DNA of 64,000 bases from M30B19 sp041741535 (GTDB taxonomy: Bacteria > Planctomycetota > Planctomycetia > Pirellulales > Pirellulaceae). Positions within the stretch are counted from its first letter, which is position 1; every line of letters begins with the position of its first letter. The position numbers and the translations under genes are program-made. The notes below the pieces were generated by a model that was not told where the DNA came from, ran no database searches, and saw only the letters and a program-made list of their open reading frames with translations. Below are positions 1 to 9,675 of the stretch, piece by piece. The DNA lies in the NCBI GenBank assembly GCA_041741535.1, contig JBGSJV010000194.1, positions 1-64,000 of the forward strand. Reading direction: 5' to 3'.

Positions 1-1
1 C

Positions 2-2176
2 GCCGTCGCGGGTTCTGGTGGCGGCCAGCCTAACGCCAAGTCAGACGCTCCCGCGAGTGGGCGGCGACGTGCCCCTGCGGTGGCTGGTTCCGGTGGCGAT
101 GGCGGTGCAGCAGCTGCGGCGGCTGCGAGTAGCGAACCAGCAGCAAATAATGGCGGTGCAGCGGAACCTGCGGCTGGTGGCGGCGGCACAAGTCAAAGCA
201 TGACGATTGATGAGGGTTCGTCGAGTGGCAGTGGAGGTTCCGCTCATAGCACAAGTAGTGGTCCTTCGAGTGGCTCTTCAAACGGTCGAATTTCGTTTGA
301 AAAAACGATCGCCCCAATGATTTCCCAGAAATGCGGGAATTGCCACGTTCGCGAAGCCAAGGGGGACACTAGTTTGGCGACGGCGACTGAAATCATCAAG
401 CTTGTCTCGGCGGGAGATAGCAGCAATAGTCAGTTGTTCACCGTGGTTAACGACAACTCGATGCCGCCGAAGAATCCTTTGTCGGATGAAGACAAAAGCA
501 CGTTGAAAAAATGGATTGATGAGGGGGCACAATTGGACCCCGGTCAAACGGAATTTGATCTGCGGACACTGGCTCGGCAAGGTGGCAGCGGTCAGAGTGG
601 ACCGCCGTCGGGTTACAATAATCTTCCACCCGGGTATGGCGGTGGACAGGGTGGACCGCCACAACAGAGCGGCCCGCCGGCTGGATACAACAATTTACCG
701 CCTGGCTACGGTGGCGGTCAGGGTGGACCTCCGCAACAGAGCGGCCCGCCGCCAGGATACAACAATCGTCCGCCTGGCTATGGTGGTGGACAGGGTAGCC
801 CTCCGCAACAAAGTGGCCCTCCTGCGGGATTCAATAGTCCCCCTTCTGGATCTGGTCAGCCGCAGGGCGGTGGCAGTGGTTCGGCTGCGATGACGTTGGA
901 TGAAGGTGGTGGACCAGCTGCTCCGCCGCAGAACCCAGGAAATTTCGGTCAACCACAAAATACACCACCCCCGGCTCAGTTAGAAGAGAAGTCGTTCTGG
1001 GATATGGCGACAAACGCCTACGCAGCCGGCCGCGATGCGGATGCCTATCAGTATTTGATGGCCGAATTTGCCGCCAATCGGTCTCGTTTTGATGAGATGC
1101 CGTTGAGTTTTTCGACGCAAGACAAGAGCACGACCATTGGCGTGCGTTTAGGTATTGGTGTCTTTTACTCAGCTCAAGAGGGAGTTTCGGGCAAGCCGCC
1201 AGTTATTGGCGATCCAGCTCCGGTTGTGCAACGTGGGAATCAGCGTGGAGGGCGCGGTCCAAGTTCCTTTGGCGGCAGTTCTCCGCCGACGTCTGGCCCT
1301 CCGTCCGGCGGAATGCCAGGAATGGGCAGCAGCGTACCCACGGATGCTCGCGGTATGCTGACCTATTATGGTGGTGATCTGGCCAGCGCCTTGTTGGAAG
1401 AGCTGGAACAAAAGTTCAAACGAGCGCCTGCTTATGGCCTGCTTTGGCCACGAATGCCCGCAAAGGTCATGTTGCCATCCGACGTAGCCAATAGTGGCCA
1501 AAGTCAAGTCAGCACTGGGGGCGGTGGGTCGAGTCGACGACGTGGACCCATGATGAGCGGTTCTGGAGGAGGTGGCGGTCCACCAGTCTCTGGTTTCGGG
1601 GCGCAAGCCAGTGGTCCGCCCGAAGGTTTGTTTCCAGGTTTGACGTTCCTGGGGGAAGGCAACCCGGCCGATCTTGCCCGCAAGGCGAAAAACGAAGGTT
1701 TGGATGGCCTGATTCTTATCGAACATCGCGCGAGTGTTGTCCGTTCGACAGGCGCGACGACCAGTCAAACCACTGTGAAGTTCTATACTCCGGCCGACGG
1801 GAAAGAAAAAGCAGCAACAGCCCAGATGGGATATGCGGCGATTGCGAACCAAGTCAAGGAAGGCAAAGATCCCATTGGTAAGGAACTCAAGAGCCTGTTC
1901 ACGAAAATTGATCGTTTGGTGGCGGTCGCCGAAATGCCGACGCTAACGGAAGAGTTGGCGAAGTCCCGGCTCGAGTCGATCGTGGGGGACAGCAAGAGTG
2001 AGCCTCTGCCGTTCGTCAACGAAGTCAACTACTACTTGCAAAAGGGTTGGTTGAACGAAGACGATGCTCAGAAATTTGTCATTAACGTTTTAGGAGAACC
2101 GGCGGCACTTGAATTGTTGTCGGGAGACTTTGAGAAGCAAAAAGCGGCACTTGGCCGTTGGCTACCAGCCAAATAG
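2..2176 (+). CDS. Gly/Ser/Pro-rich protein with planctomycete-type cytochrome c domain (5' truncated)
   Basis: The reading frame is open from the first bases of the window, so the N-terminus lies upstream; a GTG at 80 is only an internal possibility. Counting from that GTG, an Ala/Gly/Ser-rich stretch is followed by a compact domain (about residues 70-155) with one heme-binding CXXCH (CGNCH) and a downstream SMPP methionine motif, as in small planctomycete cytochromes (PSCyt1 type). Next comes a low-complexity segment with about four copies of a 26-27 residue unit built on GPPxGYNNLPPGYGGGQ. The C-terminal half is more globular and is not recognised. Heme attachment implies export. The repeats are Gly/Pro/Tyr/Gln-rich, so they are probably disordered or adhesive. 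Function is unknown; an electron-transfer or cell-surface role is inference. It is followed by a lipoprotein gene on the same strand after about 250 bases. Confidence 0.75.
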   Translation, partial: AVAGSGGGQPNAKSDAPASGRRRAPAVAGSGGDGGAAAAAAASSEPAANNGGAAEPAAGGGGTSQSMTIDEGSSSGSGGSAHSTSSGPSSGSSNGRISFEKTIAPMISQKCGNCHVREAKGDTSLATATEIIKLVSAGDSSNSQLFTVVNDNSMPPKNPLSDEDKSTLKKWIDEGAQLDPGQTEFDLRTLARQGGSGQSGPPSGYNNLPPGYGGGQGGPPQQSGPPAGYNNLPPGYGGGQGGPPQQSGPPPGYNNRPPGYGGGQGSPPQQSGPPAGFNSPPSGSGQPQGGGSGSAAMTLDEGGGPAAPPQNPGNFGQPQNTPPPAQLEEKSFWDMATNAYAAGRDADAYQYLMAEFAANRSRFDEMPLSFSTQDKSTTIGVRLGIGVFYSAQEGVSGKPPVIGDPAPVVQRGNQRGGRGPSSFGGSSPPTSGPPSGGMPGMGSSVPTDARGMLTYYGGDLASALLEELEQKFKRAPAYGLLWPRMPAKVMLPSDVANSGQSQVSTGGGGSSRRRGPMMSGSGGGGGPPVSGFGAQASGPPEGLFPGLTFLGEGNPADLARKAKNEGLDGLILIEHRASVVRSTGATTSQTTVKFYTPADGKEKAATAQMGYAAIANQVKEGKDPIGKELKSLFTKIDRLVAVAEMPTLTEELAKSRLESIVGDSKSEPLPFVNEVNYYLQKGWLNEDDAQKFVINVLGEPAALELLSGDFEKQKAALGRWLPAK

Positions 2177-2423
2177 TTGGTCTCGAGTTTTTGAATCGAA
2201 AACCGGCAAGCGATGATTTTACGTGCGGTTGGTTTGACTGGCGGGAATCAACGATTCGTATTGACGGTTTCTTGTAAAATTGCGACGCTAACGTAATACG
2301 CCGCCAAGTCGATATTGGGTATAGATTCGACTTGGTCGGCGTTTCCGTTAGACCATCATCCGTCGGGGACGCGAGTGTTGATGGTTGGTATCCGAGGGAG
2401 TGGATTCCGTGGCTGCAAACAAG

Positions 2424-3161
2424 ATGCGAATTCGATTGGCTGTTATTGTGTTTTCCAGTGTTCCGCTCGGTTGCGGGTGTGGGGGGCAGGATGACGGCGC
2501 CAAATCGACGGAGTGGATTCAAGAAGCTGCCGAGGGACAGGATTCCGCGAAACAGGGTACTCCAAACGCTCCCTCTCCGATCGACCGGACAGAGTTCCAG
2601 GCCAACCATTTCCAGTCGGAACTAGACGAATCCAAATTAGCGCAACTGAACGTTCAGTACCAAACGGATGTCGCTGGGATTACCCATCAAAGTTCGCCTT
2701 CGGACGTGACTCGTGCGTTTGTGCATTTGCTGCACGTAAGCGATCTACAAGCGGCAGAACGACTATTGACACTGAAGTCGAGAGCGGTGATCCATGAAAG
2801 TGGGTTGGAGTTAAGTCAAATCGCAGGTTCTCGAGCCGAATATGTTATCGGCGAGGCGCAATACACCACCAACAATCGGGACCGCGCATTTGTTGATTGT
2901 TTTGTCTTTGATCCGGAGTTGGTGACTTCCGGCGACAACGAAAGTGGCAAGTACAAGGTCACATGGGCATTGCGGCCAGAGTCGCAATACGGTTGGCGGG
3001 TTTTTGGCATGATCAGTGAGGAGACTGGGCAACCCCAAATGGTCAGTTTTGAAAACACGCAACATGCGCAAGCGATCAATCAAATGTATGATCAACAGGG
3101 TGAGTTGGGTTCCGATCAATTGCGACAAGCTCGTGAAGCGAGCGGTGGTGAGATTCGGTAG
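2424..3161 (+). CDS. Predicted lipoprotein, unknown function
   Basis: Encodes 245 residues. I chose the ATG at 2424 because it begins a typical export signal: Met-Arg-Ile-Arg, a short hydrophobic run, then Pro-Leu-Gly-Cys followed by CGG, which resembles a lipobox. A longer in-frame start at 2385 would put a poor N-terminus before the signal. After a charged low-complexity linker, the rest (about residues 70-230) looks globular with alternating hydrophobic and polar residues but matches no family I know. A Gln/Asp/Glu-rich tail ends the protein. Likely anchored to a membrane facing the periplasm. It stands between the cytochrome-domain gene and tex without clear operon structure. Confidence 0.7.
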   Translation: MRIRLAVIVFSSVPLGCGCGGQDDGAKSTEWIQEAAEGQDSAKQGTPNAPSPIDRTEFQANHFQSELDESKLAQLNVQYQTDVAGITHQSSPSDVTRAFVHLLHVSDLQAAERLLTLKSRAVIHESGLELSQIAGSRAEYVIGEAQYTTNNRDRAFVDCFVFDPELVTSGDNESGKYKVTWALRPESQYGWRVFGMISEETGQPQMVSFENTQHAQAINQMYDQQGELGSDQLRQAREASGGEIR

Positions 3162-3467
3162 CGGTCCCCATTCGATGTGTTCGACGGTGGGGCATCCATC
3201 ACTCCCACAGGCTTTTGTTGGGGTGGTTCTCTGACGAAAACAGCCGAACGAACCGCCGCACACGTCTGCGGGATTTCGAGCTTCGCAACAATCGATGGAT
3301 GGCGATCGCTGCGAAGAGTTGTTTTTTCTGCGAAATAGTGAGATAACTTCATGCTCATGTGCTGGATTCCTTGATTCAAGTTGTTATGATCAAGTATCTT
3401 GGCGGGTGAGAGCCGAAGAGTTATTTCGGTTTTCTGCCCTGAACATCACCGTGAGTCTTGTCCCTGC
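3162..3467 (+). other. Intergenic stretch before tex
   Basis: About 306 bases with no convincing gene. An in-frame extension of tex to 3399 exists but encodes a Cys/His-rich sequence unlike Tex N-termini. A TATGAT hexamer at 3385-3390 could be a -10 box for tex, but no matching -35 stands out. I see no strong terminator hairpin. Confidence 0.4.
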
Positions 3468-6308
3468 ATGCTTAACGAATCGTTAGATATTTCCCGTATT
3501 GCTACCGATGTGATGTTGCCTCCGGGGCTCGTTTCTGTCGCCGTGGAATTGTTGGATTCCGGCAACACGGTCCCGTTTATCACTCGGTTTCGCAAAGACG
3601 CGACGGGTGGTCTAAATGAAGTTCAATTGCGTTCGATTCAGCATCGCGTGGCCCACTATCGTGGCCTGAATGAAAAGCGACAAACCATCTTACGGGCCTT
3701 GGAGAAACGGGGGCATTTGACGGACCAATTGCGAACGCAAGTGGACGCGGCCTCCTCGCTCAAGTATCTCGAAGATTTGTATCAACCGTTTCGATACAAG
3801 CGAACCAGCCAAGTTCAACAGGCGCGCGAGTTGGGGCTGGATCCTTTGGCGGAAGCCGTTTACTTGCAGGGATTGACGGAAGCCGATTTTGAACACGAAG
3901 TGGCTCAATCGGTCGATGCTTCGGGAAAACCTTTGGAACGCGACGTCGTTTTGCGCGGTGTGAAGTCGTTACTGGGAGAGTATTTTTCAAATCACTTGAA
4001 ACTCAAACAGTACTTGCGCCGAACGGCATGGAAGACCGGTGTTTTGCGGTGTCAACAGATCGCGGCCGACACAAGTCCTGAACTGACGGAGTCGGCAGGT
4101 GCTGTCGCGTCCGAAGTACCGACAACCGTGGAAACAACACCTGTCGGCGAGGCGACCGTGGAATTGAAGGCCGACGATCGGCCGGTAGGTCGCCGACGTA
4201 AGCGGAAAAAGAAACGTCGCCAAGACGTGTTGTTTCGCGCATATTTTAATTTCTCAGAGCCCTTACGTCGCTTGTTGCCGCATCGAATTTTGGCGATCAA
4301 TCGCGGCGAACGCAGCAAGCAACTGCGGGTTCGCGTGGAGTTCAGCGAGCCACTGTTATTGGAGCAGATGTGCCGTGAAGTGGTTCCCGAATCTCACCCA
4401 CTCAAATCGTTGATGGAAGAAGCAGCCAAAGAGTTGCTGATGCGATCCTTGATCCCTTCGTTTGAGCGGGAGGTGCGCCGCGAGCTGACCGAAAAAGCCG
4501 AAGGGCATGCCGTCCAAGTGTTCTCCACGAACCTGCGCAGTTTATTGCTACAGCCGCCGACCACCGGACAGCGTTTGTTAGCGATTGATCCGGGACTCAA
4601 GAGTGGCTGCACCTTGGCGGTGATTGACGAACGCGGCAACTTCATTACGTCCGACAAAATTTCGATTGTAGGCCGTGACGAGAAAAAACAATTGGCGCGC
4701 CAGAAGATTCAGGCTCTGATTGCTGAACATCAGATTGGCGTCATCGTGATCGGGAACGGGACTGGATGTCGTGAAAGTGAAGAATTGGTCTCCCAGTTTT
4801 TGGCATCCAACGGCACGGGTCGCGAAGTGTGTTACGTGATCGTCAACGAAGCCGGTGCCAGTATTTATTCGACAAGCGAGACGGGCCAAAGCGAGTTTCC
4901 GGATGCGGAACCGACCGTGCGCAGCGCTATTTCGATCGGTCGGCGCTTGTTGGACCCTCTGAGTGAATTGGTCAAAATCAACCCGGCGAACATTGGCGTT
5001 GGGCTGTATCAACACGACGTCAAGTCGAAACACTTGGAATCTACTTTGGCCGAAGTGGTCGAGTCGTGTGTCAATTATGTAGGCGTCGATCTGAATACGG
5101 CCAGTGTCGATTTACTGCAGTACGTCGCGGGACTCAACCAAGGCACGGCTCGGAGAATTATCGAATATCGCCACAGCCATGGACCGTTCGCCAATCGACA
5201 GCAGCTCCTGTCGGTTGCGGGCATTGGCCCTGCGACCTATGTCCAGTGTGCGGGCTTTTTGCGGATCGTCGGTGGCGACCAGCCGTTGGATGCCACCGCG
5301 GTTCACCCGGAGAGTTATCCAATCGCCCAGGCCTTGTTGGAAAGTTCGGGGGCCCAAGTTGCGGATGTCGCCGCCGTGGTGGCGCGCGAAATAACGTTGG
5401 ATGATTGGGCCAAGAAATTGGACCGCATCGACACCAATGCGTTGCTCGCGCAACCACCGGTTGCCGATCCACCGATCGGCGAACACTTGATGCGAGATCT
5501 TTTGGAGGCGTTGCGCCGCCCGGGTCGTGATCCTCGAGAACAGATGCCCACGCCCATCTTCCGCAAAGGAATTTTGCAGGTTCAGGACCTGTCCGTCGGA
5601 ATGGGATTGAAGGGGCAAGTCTTGAACGTGGTTGATTTCGGTGTGTTTGTTGATATCGGGATTGGCGAGAGCGGGTTGGTCCACATCAGCAATTTGGCTC
5701 GTGAATACGTGCGTGATCCGCACCAGTATTATGGGGTGGGCGATATCATTGATGTCTGGGTTCAATCCATAGACCGCAAGCGGGGTAGAGTGTCCTTGAC
5801 GGCGATCGATCCGCAATCGCCTGCGAACCCCGAACCGGATTCACGAAATCATTCGCGGCCGAACAAAGTTGCCAGGCAAGAAGCGGTCAACCGGGACGCG
5901 CGTGTTGAGGCGGGGCATCCTCCAGCGGCTCCTCGGCCCAAAACAGCGGGGCCGAGAACAACCGCCTCACCACCGTCCGGACAAAAAACGCCGCACCAAC
6001 GTTTTTCTGGACAAAGACCTGCGGGACAAAGACCTTCGGCGCAAGGATCATCTGGGCAAGGATCATCTGGGCAACGATCTTCGTCGCACGGTTCTTCGGG
6101 ACAATCGGGTACAGGGCGTGAATCTTCATCCCGTCGCAGCGATCGCCCGAAGGCACGTCAGCGGCCGACTGGACATTTTGGTCGCAAACCGAACCATCCG
6201 GCGACACCACTCACGGAAGGTATGGTCCAAGGAACGGAGCCGCTGCGCTCGTTTTCGGACTTGTTTCAATTCGCGAAGTTAGCCCCCAAAACCGAACAGG
6301 ATCAATAA
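3468..6308 (+). CDS. tex: Tex-family RNA-binding transcription accessory protein with extended C-terminal tail
   Basis: Encodes 946 residues; E. coli Tex is about 770. The ATG at 3468 gives the usual Tex N-terminus, including SGNTVPFITRFRKDATGGL. Domains in order: N-terminal helical region, a YqgF/RuvX-like RNase H fold (LLAIDPGLKSGCTLAVID), helix-hairpin-helix repeats (VGVDLNTASVDLLQYVAGL onward), and an S1 domain (VGMGLKGQVLNVVDFGVFVDI). Tex proteins bind nucleic acid and act around transcription and RNA processing in the cytoplasm. Two oddities: an Ala/Thr/Glu-rich then Lys/Arg-rich insert around residues 200-250, and a tail of about 150 residues after S1 with repeated Gly-Gln-Arg and Ser-Ser-Gly-Gln units plus basic residues, likely disordered and RNA-binding. 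The next gene starts 4 bases after the stop. Confidence 0.95.
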   Translation: MLNESLDISRIATDVMLPPGLVSVAVELLDSGNTVPFITRFRKDATGGLNEVQLRSIQHRVAHYRGLNEKRQTILRALEKRGHLTDQLRTQVDAASSLKYLEDLYQPFRYKRTSQVQQARELGLDPLAEAVYLQGLTEADFEHEVAQSVDASGKPLERDVVLRGVKSLLGEYFSNHLKLKQYLRRTAWKTGVLRCQQIAADTSPELTESAGAVASEVPTTVETTPVGEATVELKADDRPVGRRRKRKKKRRQDVLFRAYFNFSEPLRRLLPHRILAINRGERSKQLRVRVEFSEPLLLEQMCREVVPESHPLKSLMEEAAKELLMRSLIPSFEREVRRELTEKAEGHAVQVFSTNLRSLLLQPPTTGQRLLAIDPGLKSGCTLAVIDERGNFITSDKISIVGRDEKKQLARQKIQALIAEHQIGVIVIGNGTGCRESEELVSQFLASNGTGREVCYVIVNEAGASIYSTSETGQSEFPDAEPTVRSAISIGRRLLDPLSELVKINPANIGVGLYQHDVKSKHLESTLAEVVESCVNYVGVDLNTASVDLLQYVAGLNQGTARRIIEYRHSHGPFANRQQLLSVAGIGPATYVQCAGFLRIVGGDQPLDATAVHPESYPIAQALLESSGAQVADVAAVVAREITLDDWAKKLDRIDTNALLAQPPVADPPIGEHLMRDLLEALRRPGRDPREQMPTPIFRKGILQVQDLSVGMGLKGQVLNVVDFGVFVDIGIGESGLVHISNLAREYVRDPHQYYGVGDIIDVWVQSIDRKRGRVSLTAIDPQSPANPEPDSRNHSRPNKVARQEAVNRDARVEAGHPPAAPRPKTAGPRTTASPPSGQKTPHQRFSGQRPAGQRPSAQGSSGQGSSGQRSSSHGSSGQSGTGRESSSRRSDRPKARQRPTGHFGRKPNHPATPLTEGMVQGTEPLRSFSDLFQFAKLAPKTEQDQ

Positions 6309-6312
6309 CGCG

Positions 6313-6789
6313 ATGGACTTTCAGAAACGGCTGCAAGACGCCATTCATCGCGGTACTCAGCGTGGTTCGGACAAGAAATCTGACGGGGCCGATGAATTGA
6401 CCCCCGAGAAGCTCAAGAACCTCCACAACAAGTATCGCTTGGAATTGTCGAACTATATTGAAGTCGTCTTGAAGCAAGTGGTGGATCAGTTGCCAGGGTT
6501 CAACATCGAGTCTTTGTTCGGTGAGAAGGGCTGGGGGGCGGCTATTTTTCGTGATGATTTGTTGTTGACCAGAAAACAGCGCGAGAACCACTACAGTCGG
6601 TTGGAGATTTTTGTCCGGCCGATGAACGATTATTACTTGGTGGATTTGGCTTCAAAAGCGACCATCCGCAATCGCGAGACTTGGAACCGCAACGTCTATC
6701 ATCCAATTGTCGATGCGAACTTGGACACCTTGCGCGAACAGATCGATTTGTGGGCGGTCCAGTACGCCGAGCAGTATGCCGCGTCCTAA
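6313..6789 (+). CDS. Conserved-looking hypothetical protein, probably co-transcribed with tex
   Basis: Encodes 158 residues with no signal peptide or membrane segment, so probably cytoplasmic. The N-terminal 40 residues are charged (several Lys, Arg, Asp). The remainder alternates helices and strands and ends in an amphipathic stretch (about residues 125-155). I do not recognise a family. It begins 4 bases after tex, so translation coupling and a shared transcript are likely, and a role alongside Tex in RNA metabolism is possible but unproven. Confidence 0.7.
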   Translation: MDFQKRLQDAIHRGTQRGSDKKSDGADELTPEKLKNLHNKYRLELSNYIEVVLKQVVDQLPGFNIESLFGEKGWGAAIFRDDLLLTRKQRENHYSRLEIFVRPMNDYYLVDLASKATIRNRETWNRNVYHPIVDANLDTLREQIDLWAVQYAEQYAAS

Positions 6790-7211
6790 AGAATCGTCCT
6801 GAAATAACTTCCCGATTTGGGAGGGCCGAACTGCGGATGAACCGTCGGCGGGAACTTGCCTGACCGACAGCCATTGTCCAACTTCCTAGATCCTACGTTG
6901 ACAGTGTTCCTATCGCAACCGCAAGGCAGCTAACGTATTCATCCGCAGATCGGCATTGCCATCCGTGGGCAGTCCGCCAGCCAGGCAAATGATCGACTTT
7001 GCTTCCCACGTTGCTAAGAAATGAGTGATGAAATCGGGAATTTATTTCGTGACAAGTCCTACGCGAGCGTTGGGCATGTTCGACTTGCAAACCGCAGGCT
7101 GCTAGCAGCATAGTTGGCGTCAGGCGATCGGTGGTCCAGCTTGCTGTTGACCGAATTCGACGTTGTCCGGTACTCTTTGGCCACTGAGAAGCGGCGACTG
7201 AGGAGTGGACG
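6790..7211. other. Intergenic stretch, no gene seen
   Basis: About 420 bases between the small tex-linked gene and the glycosyltransferase gene. Open frames here on the minus strand run antisense into the next gene and have no family features. I see no clear hairpin terminator, tRNA or known RNA. A ribosome-binding site (GGAG, about 9 bases before the ATG) for the next gene lies at the right end. Confidence 0.4.
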
Positions 7212-8063
7212 ATGCGACCAAAAATTACGGGGCTGATCCCCTGCAAGAACGAACAGCGAAACATTCGGGAGTGTTTGGAGAGCTTGGCTCCCATCTGCGA
7301 CGAAATCGTGGTTGCCGATTCCGGTTCGACCGATCGCACGATGGACATTGCCCGCGAGTTCGACAACGTTCGCGTGATCGAACGCGAGTATCGCACCAGC
7401 GGTGACTTCAAGAATTGGGCGATTCCACAGGCCCAGCACGAATGGATCATTTTACTGGATGCCGACGAACGGCTGACGGAGCCGTTGCGAACGGAGATCT
7501 TGAACACGGTGGCAGCGCCGACATGCGATGGGTACTGGATCTACCGAGCGAATCATTTCATGGGGCATCCGGTTCCGTATGGAGATTCGGGTACCGACAA
7601 AGTGGTTCGCTTGTTTCGCCGCGACTTGGGACGTTATGTTGGCCCCAGCGATCATGGTGAAGTGCAGCTTTCGACTGGTCGCGTGGGCGTGTTGAACGAA
7701 AAGATGCTGCATTACACGTGCTGGGACTACGATCAAGTGTTCCAGAAGTTTCATCGTTATACCAAGCTGCAAGCCGAGCAATGGCATGAGGCAGGACGGG
7801 ACACGTCGTATCTGCGATTGTTTTTGAACCCGATCTTTCGTTTCGTACGGGAGTATTTTTTTCAGTTGGGATTTTTGAACGGGAAAGCCGGCGTTCAACT
7901 AGCCATGTTGGCCGCATTTTATTCGTTTACGAAGCAGGCTCGGTTATGGGAACTCAACCACGGTCTCCCGCAACCAATTCCGGAACAAGATCAGGAGTTG
8001 CGTGATAAGAAGCCCGTGATGAGTGTCGCCCGAAACGAACGGCAAACACGCCGCGCGGCGTAA
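7212..8063 (+). CDS. Family 2 glycosyltransferase (WaaE/KdtX-like)
   Basis: Encodes 283 residues. The N-terminus is a GT-A nucleotide-sugar-binding fold: ITGLIPCKNEQRNI, then VVADSGSTDRTMDIA, and a DxD-type metal motif in ILLDADERL (about residues 80-90). The C-terminal half has the His/Tyr/Trp-rich helical region typical of WaaE-like enzymes that add a sugar to the lipopolysaccharide core. It likely acts at the cytoplasmic face of the inner membrane. A GGAG ribosome-binding site precedes the ATG at 7212. Acceptor and sugar cannot be told from sequence. Stands alone between intergenic stretches. Confidence 0.88.
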   Translation: MRPKITGLIPCKNEQRNIRECLESLAPICDEIVVADSGSTDRTMDIAREFDNVRVIEREYRTSGDFKNWAIPQAQHEWIILLDADERLTEPLRTEILNTVAAPTCDGYWIYRANHFMGHPVPYGDSGTDKVVRLFRRDLGRYVGPSDHGEVQLSTGRVGVLNEKMLHYTCWDYDQVFQKFHRYTKLQAEQWHEAGRDTSYLRLFLNPIFRFVREYFFQLGFLNGKAGVQLAMLAAFYSFTKQARLWELNHGLPQPIPEQDQELRDKKPVMSVARNERQTRRAA

Positions 8064-8142
8064 CGATTTTCATCGGCCTATTGTTGCGAAATTGTTTGCC
8101 GACCACGTGATCCTGGGTTCAACAATAGAACGTTCCTGTCGT

Positions 8143-9660
8143 TTAAGAACTAGCCAGACGTTGCCGGACAACGCCGACTTGTAGGTCGCAGACGTTGGTT
8201 TGTGTGTTGCCGGTGATGAGGAGCCCGCCGGTTTGGCGGAAGTAGTTGTAGCTATTTTTGGTGTCCAAGTACGCGCGAATATCCAACTCCTCATGCGAGC
8301 ATCGTTCGCGAAGTTCCGGTGACAGACAAACGCCGGCGACCGTGGTATTCCCGTCCTCGCCGTCGGTCCCGCCGCTGACAAAGCAGATTTCGCCGCGCTG
8401 CCAATCCTTGTTTTGGGTGCGTTCCCAATGTTCGAGTGCGGCTAACCCGAGGTGTTGATTTCGGCCACCGCGTGATTCGGGAAGGGCGCCGGATAAATCA
8501 ACGACCGATTCGCCGCCAACGATCAAACAATCGGGGCCGGCTTGTTGGTTCATGTCGGATAACCAGTCCGCCCACTGGATGCCGTTCGACTCGGCGGACG
8601 GTGCCGCCGATCCTTGTTCTGGCATCTGTGGCGGTTGGACGTGCATGGCGTGCGAGTACCCGCGTCGCTCCGCTTCGATACCGGCCGCATCGACGGCGGT
8701 CGCTGTATTGCCCAGTACGACGAACTCGCAGTTGGCGTGGCCAGTTGGAGCTTTGTTGGTGGCTTGTGAAGGCTGCATTAGTCGGTCCAGGGAGCCATAC
8801 ACGGCCAGTGGCAAGTTTTTGCGATGTGGGTCGTAGGCACGCAATACATCCATCGCGCGGGAGGCTCGTTCGGCGGTCGTCCGTCCATCAGTAAAAGTTG
8901 GGCTGGAGCCAATGCTCGGTAAGGGGTCCCCCAACACGTCCGACACGATCAACGTCACCAGAAGACCAGCTCGACAGTGTCGTGCCAATCCACCAGCTTT
9001 GATGACACTAAGCGCGGATCGAACGATGTTGAGTTCTTCGATTGGGGCCCCGACCGAAGAGAGAAATCGTGTGACTTGGTTTTTTTCTGCAAACGAGAGC
9101 CCCGCGACCGGTGCGGACAAAAGGGCCGAAGCACCCCCGGAAAGCAGAAACAAACAAACATCATTGGGGCCAAGACCTTGAAGCTTCTGGCATAGCTCCC
9201 TTGTCTTACCCACCGCCGCATCGGTCACCAAGTTGCTGCCCGCTGGACGGACGTGATAGAGTTTCAACCAGTTTGGAACCGCTACGGTCGGTTCGCCATT
9301 CTCCAAGGTCGAGCGGAGATCAATCGCTCCGAAAACGGAGGTCGCATTGAGATCAAAATCAGCCTCCTCCGGAATCTGTACGTGTCCGTCGAGGCGCTCG
9401 ACGGGTTGTGGAGTCAAGACTTGCGCGACGCCACGAGCCATCGAAGCCGTGGCCTTGCCGGCGCCCGCCACAAAGATCTTACGAGTCGTCCGCAGGTCAA
9501 TCCAGAGATCTTGTTCTGGCAGTCCAAGCCAGTGGTCGTCGATGACCAATTGTTCGGTGACCAAGCGAAATCCTTGCACGGCGCGCACGCCGGCCGTCCA
9601 GATGGCCAACGCATCTGAGCGGAGTTGTTGCGGGGTGCGAACCGAGCGAACTCTGGTCAT
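8143..9660 (-). CDS. Glycerate 2-kinase (MOFRL/DUF4147 family)
   Basis: Encodes 505 residues, slightly longer than the usual 420-450. Family features are VAGAGKATASMARGV near residue 70, the glycine-rich FLLSGGASALLSAPV with the nearby GLSFAEKNQVTRFL, VIKAGGLARHC, and the C-terminal MOFRL block FVSGGTDGEDGNTTVAGV. This family phosphorylates D-glycerate to 2-phosphoglycerate using ATP, linking glycerate or tartrate-type catabolism to glycolysis in the cytoplasm. Extra residues between about 330 and 390 include a Gln/Pro/Ser-rich loop. It starts 15 bases after the dnaE stop on the same strand, so the two may share a transcript although they are functionally unrelated. Confidence 0.92.
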   Translation of the reverse strand: MTRVRSVRTPQQLRSDALAIWTAGVRAVQGFRLVTEQLVIDDHWLGLPEQDLWIDLRTTRKIFVAGAGKATASMARGVAQVLTPQPVERLDGHVQIPEEADFDLNATSVFGAIDLRSTLENGEPTVAVPNWLKLYHVRPAGSNLVTDAAVGKTRELCQKLQGLGPNDVCLFLLSGGASALLSAPVAGLSFAEKNQVTRFLSSVGAPIEELNIVRSALSVIKAGGLARHCRAGLLVTLIVSDVLGDPLPSIGSSPTFTDGRTTAERASRAMDVLRAYDPHRKNLPLAVYGSLDRLMQPSQATNKAPTGHANCEFVVLGNTATAVDAAGIEAERRGYSHAMHVQPPQMPEQGSAAPSAESNGIQWADWLSDMNQQAGPDCLIVGGESVVDLSGALPESRGGRNQHLGLAALEHWERTQNKDWQRGEICFVSGGTDGEDGNTTVAGVCLSPELRERCSHEELDIRAYLDTKNSYNYFRQTGGLLITGNTQTNVCDLQVGVVRQRLASS

Positions 9661-9675
9661 TCGTCAGGCCGTTGT

